DNA of 64,000 nucleotides from QWHO01 sp021404945 (GTDB taxonomy: Bacteria > Vulcanimicrobiota > Xenobia > Xenobiales > QWHO01). A program made the translations under genes and the position numbers. Shown in pieces: positions 42,526-50,316 of this stretch (its first letter is position 1; every line of letters begins with the position of its first letter). The stretch covers positions 186,001 through 250,000 of the forward strand of contig CAUJEN010000192.1 of assembly GCA_963169765.1 (NCBI GenBank), written 5' to 3'. The notes beneath the pieces were generated by a model. The model had not been told where the DNA came from. It did no database searches and was given only the letters and a program-made list of their open reading frames with translations.

Positions 42526-43902
42526 GTGCGCCGAGAAATCCTGGTCTACCTCGGGATGTGGGCGCTGGGCCTGGCGGCTGCCTGGCATGTCTGGCCCGAG
42601 GTCGGCGCCTTCACCCTGCCGGCCGCCCTGCTGGCGGTGGGCGCCTTTATGGCGCTCTTCAAGCGGGTGCGACTCTCGAGCCAGGATTACTTCGCCTATT
42701 ACAGCCTGGATGATGTGCCGCTCTATGCGTTGTTGTTCTTGTTCGGCACCCCCCTGACGGTGCTGGTGGCCCTGCTGGCCAAGCTGGCCTATGAGTCGGT
42801 GGAGCTTGCTCGGGCCTTGCAGCGCCATCCTGAGCGCGTCACCCCGCTGCTGGTGCTGTACCGATTTTCCAATGCCCCGGCGCTGGCCCTGTCATGGTAT
42901 GCCGGGGGCCAGATGTATGCCTGGATCAACGCCGGCAGTCCGCTTTTGGAGACGGGGCGCAACCTGCTGGCCCTGCTCACTGCCGCGCTGGTTTTCTTTC
43001 TGGTGGCCTTCCTGCTCAATGGGCTGCTGGTCAACTCCCGACGTCAGGGCAGCTTGACCGAGTTCTGGAACGACCTGCGCCAGGATCTCAACCAGGTGCG
43101 GGTGCAGGTCTTGATGCTGGCCCCCCTGGGCGCTCTGCTGGCTTTGTTTGTCACCTTCGAGCCGCTGGCGGCGTTGCTGCTGGTGGTTCCCGTCTACCTG
43201 ATGCACGTGGCGCTGGATGCGCGCTACAAGCTGGTGCGTGAGGCTCAGAACACCATCCAGGCCATGGCTCAGTATCTGGATGAGCGCGACCACTATACGG
43301 CCGGCCACTCTCAGCGCGTTTCCGGTTATGCCGCCCAGGTTGCCCGCGAGCTGTCGCTCTCTTCCCAGGAAGTGGATCGCGTGCGGCGAGCCGGGTTGAT
43401 CCACGACATCGGGAAGATCGACATCCCCGATGCGGTGCTGCGCAAGCCCGGAGCTCTGACTCAGGACGAGCGCGCCATCATGCGCACTCACACCGATCGG
43501 GCCGCAGAGCTGGGCAAGAAGCTGGTGGCCCTCAAGCAGGACCTGCCGTTCTACGAGGCCGCCTATCACCATGAGACCTACGACGGTCTGGGCTCGGTCT
43601 TTGGTCTCAAGGGCGAGCAAATTCCTTTGTTGGCGCGCATCCTGGCAGTGGTGGACGCTTACGACGCCATGACCAGCGATCGACCCTACCGCTCAGGCAT
43701 GGCCACCGAAGAAGCGGTGGAGCGGTTGGTGCGCTCGCGCGGCAGCCAGCACGACCCTCGGGTGGTGGACGCCTTCGTGCGGGCCTTCCGCTCGGGGGCC
43801 ATCGCCGGGGTCAAGCGCGAGTGGGAGCGCGAGGAGAACGAGCGCAAGCGCTTCGCGGCGCGCTCCGAGACCCTATTGTCAATGGCTGCGGGTTCGTGCT
43901 AA
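42526..43902 (+). CDS. Membrane HD-GYP-like protein lacking the GYP tripeptide
   Basis: 458 residues with the same architecture as the preceding gene: about six N-terminal membrane helices (LVYLGMWALGLAAAWHVW, TLPAALLAVGAFMALF, LYALLFLFGTPLTVLVALLA, LLALLTAALVFFLVAFLL, LAALLLVVPVYL) and a C-terminal HD domain (HYTAGHSQRVSGYAAQVARE, IHDIGKIDIPD, ARILAVVDAYDAMTSDRPYR). In the signature region HHETYDGLGSVFGLKGEQIP the GYP tripeptide is replaced by GSV. It may therefore be a regulator or act on another substrate. The start is GTG 42526. Probably a diverged tandem duplicate. Confidence 0.88.
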   Translation: MRREILVYLGMWALGLAAAWHVWPEVGAFTLPAALLAVGAFMALFKRVRLSSQDYFAYYSLDDVPLYALLFLFGTPLTVLVALLAKLAYESVELARALQRHPERVTPLLVLYRFSNAPALALSWYAGGQMYAWINAGSPLLETGRNLLALLTAALVFFLVAFLLNGLLVNSRRQGSLTEFWNDLRQDLNQVRVQVLMLAPLGALLALFVTFEPLAALLLVVPVYLMHVALDARYKLVREAQNTIQAMAQYLDERDHYTAGHSQRVSGYAAQVARELSLSSQEVDRVRRAGLIHDIGKIDIPDAVLRKPGALTQDERAIMRTHTDRAAELGKKLVALKQDLPFYEAAYHHETYDGLGSVFGLKGEQIPLLARILAVVDAYDAMTSDRPYRSGMATEEAVERLVRSRGSQHDPRVVDAFVRAFRSGAIAGVKREWEREENERKRFAARSETLLSMAAGSC

Positions 43903-43916
43903 ACTGAGCCACACTT

Positions 43917-43992
43917 GCGCCGGTAGCTCAATGGATAGAGCGTCGGTCTCCGGAGCCGAAGGTTGGAGGTTCGATCCCTCTCCGGCGTGCCA
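43917..43992 (+). tRNA. tRNA-Arg (anticodon CCG)
   Basis: Acceptor GCGCCGG pairs with CCGGCGT, the D-arm is GCTC/GAGC, and the anticodon stem TCGGT/GCCGA encloses loop CTCCGGA with anticodon CCG. The T-arm is GGAGG TTCGATC CCTCT and CCA is encoded. It begins 15 bases after the HD-GYP stop. Confidence 0.93.
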
Positions 43993-44031
43993 AACCAGTG
44001 AGGCCCATCGGGCCTCTTCTCAAGTACGGAG

Positions 44032-44532
44032 GTGAGCACCGAGGAAAAAGATAGGTATTGGATGGAGCGAGCGCTCGAGCTGGCCCGCCAGGCTTTCGAA
44101 CAGGGTGAAGTACCTGTGGGAGCGTTGGTGGTCCGCCAACAAGAGCTTCTCGGCCAGGGGAGCAACCGCCGCGAGGCGCTCAAGAGCCCCCTTGGCCACG
44201 CTGAGATCCAGGCCCTCGAGCAGGCCGGGAAGAGCGTGGGAGATTGGCGCCTTGGTGGCGCCACCCTCTACGTGACCCTGGAGCCCTGTCCGATGTGCGC
44301 TGGGGCCATTCTGCAGGCTCGCCTCGAGCGAGTGGTGTTCGCCGCCGCCAGTCCCGATCAGGGGGCGGCCGGAACGCGACTCAACCTGCTTGACTACCCC
44401 GGGTTGCGAGATCGCTGTCAGGTGACTGCCGGGGTGCTGGCCGAGGAAGCGAGCTCTCTGCTCCATGATTTCTTCCTGCGCAAACGAAACAACTTGACAC
44501 GAGATTCTGGAGAGGTGGCAGAGCCCGGTTGA
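44032..44532 (+). CDS. tadA: tRNA-specific adenosine deaminase TadA
   Basis: Converts A34 to inosine in tRNA-Arg(ACG). 166 residues. Zinc and catalytic motifs are HAEIQAL (His, Glu) and PCPMCAGAI (two Cys), with the substrate loop GVRNAASPDQ-like AAASPDQGAAGTRLNLLD. The start is GTG 44032 with a GGAGGTGA ribosome-binding site. The final eight codons overlap the 5' end of the following tRNA-Ser gene, including its stop codon. It lies beside the SRP RNA, as in Firmicutes. Confidence 0.93.
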   Translation: MSTEEKDRYWMERALELARQAFEQGEVPVGALVVRQQELLGQGSNRREALKSPLGHAEIQALEQAGKSVGDWRLGGATLYVTLEPCPMCAGAILQARLERVVFAAASPDQGAAGTRLNLLDYPGLRDRCQVTAGVLAEEASSLLHDFFLRKRNNLTRDSGEVAEPG

Positions 44533-44605
44533 ATGCACTCGATTCGAAATCGAGCAGGGGGACTAATCATCTTCCTCGGGGGTTCGAATCCCTCCCTCTC
44601 CGCCA
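44509..44605 (+). tRNA. tRNA-Ser (anticodon CGA)
   Basis: Class II tRNA with acceptor GGAGAGG/CCTCTCC, anticodon stem CTCGA/TCGAG around TTCGAAA (anticodon CGA), a long variable arm, a T-arm with GGTTCGAATCC, and encoded CCA. Its first 24 bases are also the last codons of tadA. Confidence 0.93.
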
Positions 44606-44633
44606 GAAAGCTGTTTTTGTCGACCCGATACCT

Positions 44634-44723
44634 GGAGAGGTGGCTGAGTGGTCGAAAGCGCACGATTGGAAATCGTGTAGGTGCGCAAGTGCCTCGAGGG
44701 TTCGAATCCCTCCCTCTCCGCCA
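44634..44723 (+). tRNA. tRNA-Ser (anticodon GGA)
   Basis: Class II tRNA with acceptor GGAGAGG/CCTCTCC, anticodon stem CACGA/TCGTG around TTGGAAA (anticodon GGA), a long variable arm, T-loop GGTTCGAATCC and encoded CCA. It starts 28 bases after the preceding tRNA-Ser and directly precedes the SRP RNA. Confidence 0.94.
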
Positions 44724-44724
44724 T

Positions 44725-44856
44725 CCGGGGTTCCTGGCAAAGCTCGGGTCCCGCTCAACTGAACGCCTGTGAACCCGGTCAGGTGCGGAAGCAAGCAGCC
44801 GTAAGCGGGAGGTTTGGTGTGAAGCGGATCAACCTGGGCCGCGACAGGGGCCCCGG
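44725..44856 (+). ncRNA. ffs: Signal recognition particle RNA (4.5S-like)
   Basis: The conserved apical loop is clear (GGTCAGGTGCGGAAGCAAGC then AGCC), which is the Ffh-binding domain. The ends pair over 12 bp: CCGGGGTTCCTG (44725-44736) with CAGGGGCCCCGG (44845-44856), including two G-T pairs. A length of about 130 bases suggests the short form without an Alu domain. The ends are set by pairing only. Confidence 0.85.
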
Positions 44857-45185
44857 TTCCCTTTCTGCCGAGCGGTAACACCTCTTTAACCTCCCGAGTG
44901 ACTTTCCAGGCTAAAGTTCGTGCAGGAATTCGCGCTTGTCCGGAGGCGCCCTCCGAAGGGTGGGCAAAACCTCCAGCGGGTAACGCTGGACAAGTGACAG
45001 GTTTCCCCCGCCGAGTGCGGTGTCTCACCAACACGTTCCCTGGAGCGGGACGAGCCGTGGAATAGAAAATTATTCGCGATGGCCGGGCCGTTTTTTGGGT
45101 GTTTGTTCGAAAGGACTCTGGCATTGAAGGAAGAATGCGCTCGCCCATCGGGGGGAATTTTCTTCCTCGTGAAGGTCGTGTAAAG
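44857..45185 (+). promoter_or_regulatory. Structured leader region upstream of the M23 peptidase gene
   Basis: About 330 bases with no gene. CTTGTCC (44935-44941) pairs with GGACAAG (44988-44994) and encloses two small hairpins, GGAGG CGC CCTCC (44942-44954) and CCAGCG GGTAA CGCTGG (about 44973-44990, in part competing with the outer stem). Further arms lie to 45060, and a T6 run occurs at 45091-45096. The layout suggests a structured RNA leader. I compared it by memory with c-di-AMP and c-di-GMP riboswitches and could not match either. Confidence 0.35.
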
Positions 45186-46175
45186 ATGGATAACAGCCTC
45201 CAGAAGATCAAGTCTCCAAGCCGTTTGACCCGTAAGGGCCTGGTGCTGAAGTTGATCCTGGGGAGCCGGGGTCTGACCCTTCGGTTCTCCCCGGTCTTGA
45301 TTTTGATTCTCGGCGGGCTGTTCGTCCTTGGATGGAATCGTGTTCAAGCCACTGAGGAGGCTGCTCGGCAGGGCTACCAGACGAAAATCCAGGAGCTCGA
45401 GCTGCAGAACAAGCGCATGAAGGCCTCACTGGCCTTCAAAGAGCGTGAGAAGCAACAGATGCTGACCCTGGCAGCCGCCAAGACTCAGGAGCTCATGGAT
45501 GAGCTCGAGAGTCGTGATCGCGAGATGGCCCAGATCTGGAAAGTGGTCGGTAAAAAGAAGCCCGGTACTCGTCGCCGCACCGCCCTGACCGGCGCCCGTG
45601 GCGTGCAGGCCAGCAGCCCCATTGAGCTCAAGCTGCGCTACCACGAATTGCGTTCTCAGGTCAACGGAGGCGAGGCCGATATCGCTAAGCTCAAAGTGGA
45701 GGCGCGCAAGTATCGCGCCGAGCTCGAACGGCGGGCACGCCTGGCGGCTCTGAACGCCACTCCCTCGATGTGGCCCGTGCGCGGCGGTATCAGCTCCGGT
45801 TTCGGCTGGCGCGTCCACCCCATTTATGGATACGGTCGCATGCACTCCGGGCTGGACATTACTGCTGGTTACGGTGCGCCCATCCGGGCTACCGGCGCTG
45901 GCCGGGTCATTCAGTCGGGATACTACGGCGGCTACGGCAACTGCGTCATCATTGACCACGGCAACGGTTTGACCACTCTCTACGGTCACTGCAGCGAACT
46001 GGCCGTGGGACAGGGGGCCTTCGTGAAGAAGGGCCAGACGATTGGCTATGTGGGCAGCACAGGCGCCTCCACCGGTCCTCATCTGCACTACGAAGTGGCC
46101 GTCAATGGCTCGCAAGTCGACCCCTCGAGCTACCTCAACGGGCAGGACCCGCTCGACTCCGCGGCTAAACTCTAA
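45186..46175 (+). CDS. M23-family metallopeptidase (LytM/peptidoglycan hydrolase-like)
   Basis: 329 residues: a short cytoplasmic basic segment, one membrane helix (about 34-51, FSPVLILILGGLFVLGW), a coiled coil (about 55-110 and 150-190), and a C-terminal M23 domain starting near SGFGWRVHPIYGYGRMHSGL. Zinc ligands are His and Asp in MHSGLDI and His-x-His in GPHLHYEV, so the catalytic set is complete. It probably cleaves peptidoglycan cross-links in the cell envelope during growth or division. The ATG at 45186 is preferred to an upstream in-frame start at 45099. Confidence 0.92.
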   Translation: MDNSLQKIKSPSRLTRKGLVLKLILGSRGLTLRFSPVLILILGGLFVLGWNRVQATEEAARQGYQTKIQELELQNKRMKASLAFKEREKQQMLTLAAAKTQELMDELESRDREMAQIWKVVGKKKPGTRRRTALTGARGVQASSPIELKLRYHELRSQVNGGEADIAKLKVEARKYRAELERRARLAALNATPSMWPVRGGISSGFGWRVHPIYGYGRMHSGLDITAGYGAPIRATGAGRVIQSGYYGGYGNCVIIDHGNGLTTLYGHCSELAVGQGAFVKKGQTIGYVGSTGASTGPHLHYEVAVNGSQVDPSSYLNGQDPLDSAAKL

Positions 46176-46214
46176 ACCACACGCCGATTCGGGTGACAAG
46201 GCAAGCGAGGGAGC

Positions 46215-46886
46215 TTGGTGCTGAAGATACTCCCCCCGGTCCAGGAAGACAACAAGATGCTGGCGGGGCTTGCCTATCCTTTCTGGTTTGTCGTGGTTCC
46301 GTTCGCTTTGTTCTCATCTCGCCGTGAGGAGCCGTTCGTGCAGTTCCACGCTCGCCAGGCCCTGGGGCTGGGGGTGGGCTCGCTGGTCGCTTCTTTCGCG
46401 GGCAGTTTTCTTGTCTGGGCCTTCATGCAGGTATTGCCTGCCGGCTCTTTCTCCGGTCTGGCCGGGGTGCTGGCCTTTGCCGGGCTGTGGTTGGTCTTCC
46501 TGTTCTTGTTTTTCCTGTTCTTTTTCCTGGGCTATCGGGCCTCGACAGGGGAGTTCTTGATGCTGCCTGTCCTGGGTCAGGGCGCTTTGCAGCGCACCCT
46601 GGACGACCTGGGCCTGAAACCCTCGGACCTGGAGGCCGAGTCGCCCCCTCGGCAGGATGCTCCGGCCCCCCTGGCTCCGGTTACGAGCCAGGTGAGTGAG
46701 CCAGCGATTCCCCCGACGGCTCTCACCGAGCTGCGCCCTCCGCCTTCGGTGCGCACCGGTCCTCAGCCGGGTCTTCGCCCTCTGCCCAGCGCTCCCACTC
46801 GCAAGAGCTGGGAGCCCGGGGCCGTCAAGGGTGATCCTTCGAACGTTTTGAAGCGCTGGTTGACCGATGAGGAGGCTCAAGGCTGA
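46215..46886 (+). CDS. DUF4870/Tic20-like membrane protein with Pro-rich tail
   Basis: 223 residues. DNKMLAGLAYPFWFVVVPFA then EEPFVQFHARQALGLGVGSL is the DUF4870 signature, followed by two more hydrophobic helices (to about residue 107). The C-terminal 100 residues are Pro/Ser/Arg-rich and disordered and end in KRWLTDEEAQG. The start is TTG 46215 or GTG 46218 after GAGGGAG. The 3' end overlaps the convergent DUF721 gene by 62 bases, unusual for two coding regions. Confidence 0.78.
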   Translation: MVLKILPPVQEDNKMLAGLAYPFWFVVVPFALFSSRREEPFVQFHARQALGLGVGSLVASFAGSFLVWAFMQVLPAGSFSGLAGVLAFAGLWLVFLFLFFLFFFLGYRASTGEFLMLPVLGQGALQRTLDDLGLKPSDLEAESPPRQDAPAPLAPVTSQVSEPAIPPTALTELRPPPSVRTGPQPGLRPLPSAPTRKSWEPGAVKGDPSNVLKRWLTDEEAQG

Positions 46887-47757
46887 GGTCGGGCACCCGA
46901 TCCTCCTCATAGGCCCTGGCCAGCACCCGGCCCAGCGCGAATTTCAGGTGCCGGTTCTCGAGCTGGTGCGAAGGCAACTGGGTGCGCAGCATGCACAGGT
47001 CCACGATGGTGCCGCGCACGCTTTGCGGTAGCGACGTCCCGGGAGGGAGTGAGCGCAGGGTATCCCAGATATTCTTCCACCACACGCTGCGCAGGCGGCG
47101 CCGCAAAGCCAGAAACTCCTCGCCCGACAGATCGGGAAAATCACCCGAAAGATCGCGGTGCGTTTGCCAGGGAGCCCGTCCCAACGAGCGCAGCAGGCGG
47201 GAGCGCCGTTCTCGGCGCGCCTGCTGGCGGCAGGGCGTGCAGATCCCCTCGTTGCAGGGGGCGCCGCACAACGTGCAGGGCAGCTTGCCCTGCTGAAGCG
47301 CCCACAGGCGCCGTTTCTCGAGCTGGATCAGGACCCGGTGCAGTGAGGCTCGCAAGTCGAGATCCTCCACCTCGGCGGCCTGGCGCTCGAGCTTGAGCTC
47401 GGTGCTGCGGTCGAGGACAATGGCGTCCCAGTTGACCTCCTCGGGCGGGGGAGTCGGGGGCAGGCGCTTGCCCAGGGCTCCCACGCTGCAGTAGAGCTTC
47501 TTGACCTTCTTTCCGGTGATACGCTCGTTGATGCGCTCGAGGATCACGCGTTGGCGCAGCAGGGCCTCGGTGCTCCAGATCGGGGCTGAGCTGGTCAGCA
47601 GCAGCACGTCCCCCTTCAAGGCGCTGGGCTCGAGTTGGGCGGCGAAGGCTTCCCCCACTACGTCCACCCAGGCCTCGCGTATCTGGGCCAGGCGCAGCGA
47701 CTCGCCGGCCATCTGGCGGGCGGTCTTCTCCAGCAACGATCGGAGCGGAGTCAACAC
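46825..47757 (-). CDS. DUF721 (DciA-like) protein with C-terminal zinc-ribbon extension
   Basis: 310 residues from GTG 47757, which overlaps the recF stop. Residues 1-95 are a DUF721/DciA domain (LRSLLEKTARQMAGESLRLA, IREAWVDVVGEAFAAQLEPS, GDVLLLTSSAPIWSTEALLR); DciA is the replicative helicase loader in many bacteria. Residues about 160-185 hold CTLCGAPCNEGICTPCRQQ, a four-Cys zinc knuckle, followed by a 110-residue basic helical region. Most DUF721 proteins are only 100-180 residues, so this extension is unusual. Its place next to recF and near gyrB fits the replication cluster of Actinobacteria and relatives. Confidence 0.85.
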   Translation of the reverse strand: MLTPLRSLLEKTARQMAGESLRLAQIREAWVDVVGEAFAAQLEPSALKGDVLLLTSSAPIWSTEALLRQRVILERINERITGKKVKKLYCSVGALGKRLPPTPPPEEVNWDAIVLDRSTELKLERQAAEVEDLDLRASLHRVLIQLEKRRLWALQQGKLPCTLCGAPCNEGICTPCRQQARRERRSRLLRSLGRAPWQTHRDLSGDFPDLSGEEFLALRRRLRSVWWKNIWDTLRSLPPGTSLPQSVRGTIVDLCMLRTQLPSHQLENRHLKFALGRVLARAYEEDRVPDLSLEPPHRSTSASKRSKDHP

Positions 47758-48824
47758 GGGGCTGGTTTCGCGATCTGGCCGGCTTGCACCCGCCACAGCG
47801 TGCCGCTCAGCCCGCGCACCGGCACAGCCGTGGTCAGGAAGACCTGTCGGTAGCCGGTCAGGCTCTCCAGCAGGCGTTCCTGGCGTGAGGGGTCCAGCTC
47901 GGAGAGGCAATCGTCGAGCAGTACCATGGCGCTCTCGCCCGAACGCTCGGTCAGCACCTCGGCTTCGGCCAGGCGCAGGGCCAGCACGGCTGTGCGCTGC
48001 TGGCCCTGCGAGCCGAAGCGGCGCAACGAGCGCTCACCCAACCGCACCTGCAGCTCGTCGCGGTGAGGGCCCACCAGGCTGGTGCGCAGGCGCAGCTCTT
48101 CAGATCGCCGGCGGGCCAGGTCGGTTTCCAATTCGGTGCTGTTGGGAGTGTAGACCAGGCACAGGGGCGAGTCTTCGTGGGACAGCTGGCGGTAGAGGCG
48201 CTGGAAGCGGCCATTCAGGTCGAGCGCCAGGTCCTGTCGGCGAGCCATCAACTGGTGAGCGTGTTGAGCCAGCAGCAGGTCCCAGGGCTCGAGCTCGCCG
48301 GCGGCGTGGCCGCGCTTGAGCAGCTCGTTGCGCTGCTTGATGACGCGCTGGTACTGGCTGAGGGCGGCCAGATAGGTGGGATAGAGCTTGCACAGGGTCA
48401 GATCCAGAAAGCGGCGCCGCTCCTGGGGGCCTCCCTGAACCAGGCCGAGGTCGCCGGGCACGAACAGGGTGAGCAACACCTCGCCCAGGAACTCGCCCAG
48501 CTTGCGCACCGGCTGGCCCATCAGGCGTACCTCCCGGGTCGACTTTTGACCCTGGCGCTGCCAGGCGAACTCGAGCCGACGCTCGCGTCCGCTGTCGCGA
48601 GCAAGCCGCGAGGAGACGCGGGCCACATCTTCCTCCCAGCATACCAGCTCGACTTCGCTCTGGGTGCGAAACGAGCGCGAGGTGGCCAGCAGGTAGAGGG
48701 CCTCCAGCAGGGCCGTCTTTCCCTGGGCGTTGGCGCCCCAGAACACGTTCAGTCCTTCAGGCGGCTCCAGCGAGAGCGAGCGGTAGAGGCGAAAGTTGCT
48801 CAGCTCCAGGCGGGTGAAGTGCAT
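47751..48824 (-). CDS. recF: DNA replication and repair protein RecF
   Basis: SMC-like ATPase that loads RecA at gaps with RecO and RecR. 357 residues. The N-terminus MHFTRLELSNFRLYRSLSLE is typical; Walker A is WGANAQGKTALLEALYLLAT, the signature motif is FGSQGQQRTAVLALRLAEA and Walker B is MVLLDDCLSELD. Other RecF motifs (FVPGDLGLVQGGPQERRRFL) are present. It is followed by DUF721 with overlap and divergent from the glycosyltransferase gene that precedes gyrB. dnaA and dnaN are not in the window. Confidence 0.96.
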   Translation of the reverse strand: MHFTRLELSNFRLYRSLSLEPPEGLNVFWGANAQGKTALLEALYLLATSRSFRTQSEVELVCWEEDVARVSSRLARDSGRERRLEFAWQRQGQKSTREVRLMGQPVRKLGEFLGEVLLTLFVPGDLGLVQGGPQERRRFLDLTLCKLYPTYLAALSQYQRVIKQRNELLKRGHAAGELEPWDLLLAQHAHQLMARRQDLALDLNGRFQRLYRQLSHEDSPLCLVYTPNSTELETDLARRRSEELRLRTSLVGPHRDELQVRLGERSLRRFGSQGQQRTAVLALRLAEAEVLTERSGESAMVLLDDCLSELDPSRQERLLESLTGYRQVFLTTAVPVRGLSGTLWRVQAGQIAKPAPC

Positions 48825-48877
48825 TGCGGCGCTTTCTACGGCAGGGGGGCGTTCCCTCGGGTCGAAGGCCGCAGGCT

Positions 48878-50053
48878 ATGCGGATCGCGATGTTCACCGA
48901 CTGCTATCATCCGGTTATCAACGGGGTGGTGACTTCGATCGCCTCCCTCAAGTCGGCCCTCGAGGCCGAGGGCCACGAGGTCTTTCTTTTCACGCACGAC
49001 TTCCCGGGCTATCAAGACAACGAGCCGAATGTGTTTCGTTTTCGCTCGGTCACCTACCCTCTGATGAAGGAGAATCGCTTCACCTTTCCCTGGCCCATCC
49101 GTCATGTGGGCATTCTGGCCCGCAAGCGGGTCGAGGCGGTGCATATCCATACCCCCTTCAATGTGGGCTGGATCGGGCGTCTGACCGCATCCTGGCTGGG
49201 TCGCCCTCGGGTCTTCACCCATCACACTCTGTGGGATGAGTACACCCACTACGTGCCCGGACCCCGGGGGCTCGTCAAGAAGTTCGGCATCTGGCTGGGA
49301 ACCACGTTCTGTAACTCGTCGGCGGCGGTGATCTCGCCCAGTACCCCGGTAATGGAGCGACTGCGCGAGCAGGGGGTCACCCGTCCCATCCACGTGTTAC
49401 CCACGGGCATCGACCCGACTGTCTTTCGGGGGGGCGACTTCAGCGGTCCTCGAGAGGAGCTTGGGATCGAGCCGGGTCAGAAGCTCTTTCTTTACATCGG
49501 TCGGCTGGCCAAGGAGAAGTCTATCGAGTTTCTGCTCGAGACGCTGGCTTCGGAGCAATTTCCCGAGTGCCGGCTGGCGGTCATCGGTGACGGTCCTTCT
49601 CGAGGCGAGTTGGAGGCGACTGCGAGCAGGCTGGGCCTGAATGGTCAGGTGCAGTTCCTGGGTTATCGCAAGCGGACCGAGCTGAAGCACTATCTGGCCG
49701 GAGCCCGGGGGCTGGTGTTCGCCTCTCAGACCGAGACTCAGGGTCTGGTATTGCTCGAGGCTCAGGCGGGAGGGGTTCCGGTGCTGGCCGTGCGAGGTCC
49801 GGGGGTGACCGAGGCGGTCAGCGACGCGCAGACCGGAAGGCTTTTTCAGCCCGGGGACAGGACCGGCTTCCTGGCCGCCTGGCGCGAGCTGGCCCACGAC
49901 GACGGCATGTTCGAGCGGATGTCCCGCAATGCCCGGGCCTGGGCTGAGGATTTCAGCGCCCAGGCGATGGCTCGCAAAATGTGCGACCTCTATCGCAGCC
50001 TGGCGGGTCCCGCTGCCGTTCCCGAGCGAGCCTCGGCAGTCGAGCCAGCTTGA
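48878..50053 (+). CDS. GT4-family glycosyltransferase
   Basis: 391 residues, GT-B fold. The N-terminal domain starts MRIAMFTDCYHPVINGVVTS with HIHTPFNVGWIGRLTA and THHTLWDEYTHYVPG, as in diacylglycerol glucosyltransferases and phosphatidylinositol mannosyltransferases. The nucleotide-sugar domain has LFLYIGRLAKEKSIEFLLE, VIGDGPSRGELE and the EX7E motif in SQTETQGLVLLEAQAGGVPV. It probably glycosylates a membrane lipid. The ATG at 48878 begins the first strand; an in-frame start at 48824 adds 18 unlike residues. Location between recF and gyrB is unusual for this family. Confidence 0.88.
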   Translation: MRIAMFTDCYHPVINGVVTSIASLKSALEAEGHEVFLFTHDFPGYQDNEPNVFRFRSVTYPLMKENRFTFPWPIRHVGILARKRVEAVHIHTPFNVGWIGRLTASWLGRPRVFTHHTLWDEYTHYVPGPRGLVKKFGIWLGTTFCNSSAAVISPSTPVMERLREQGVTRPIHVLPTGIDPTVFRGGDFSGPREELGIEPGQKLFLYIGRLAKEKSIEFLLETLASEQFPECRLAVIGDGPSRGELEATASRLGLNGQVQFLGYRKRTELKHYLAGARGLVFASQTETQGLVLLEAQAGGVPVLAVRGPGVTEAVSDAQTGRLFQPGDRTGFLAAWRELAHDDGMFERMSRNARAWAEDFSAQAMARKMCDLYRSLAGPAAVPERASAVEPA

Positions 50054-50316
50054 ATTTCGTTTCACTTTCGACTTCCGGCAAGATCGCGTTCGAGCACTGG
50101 AAAAAAAAGGGTTTTTACGAGTTTCCGAGAACTTGATGAGGTAATCAAACCACGGCGGTGAGCGAAGTCGAAAACTGCGGCACGGTTGCATAAAAAGGCG
50201 TGCATGAGGCTCCCGCAGCGAACTTGAACAATAATCAAAGCCAGTCGACCCGCTAGCGCCGTCTTTTGGCTGTGGGTTTTCATCTCTTGAGGGGGATGTT
50301 GGGAGGCATGGTGGAC

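Noticed and set aside
44935..45060. c-di-AMP (ydaO-type) or c-di-GMP riboswitch
   Set aside because: The position before a cell-wall hydrolase gene is suggestive, but the conserved core bases of either class could not be found.
50054..50316. Chromosome origin between recF and gyrB
   Set aside because: No DnaA-box cluster or AT-rich unwinding element is seen, and dnaA and dnaN are absent.
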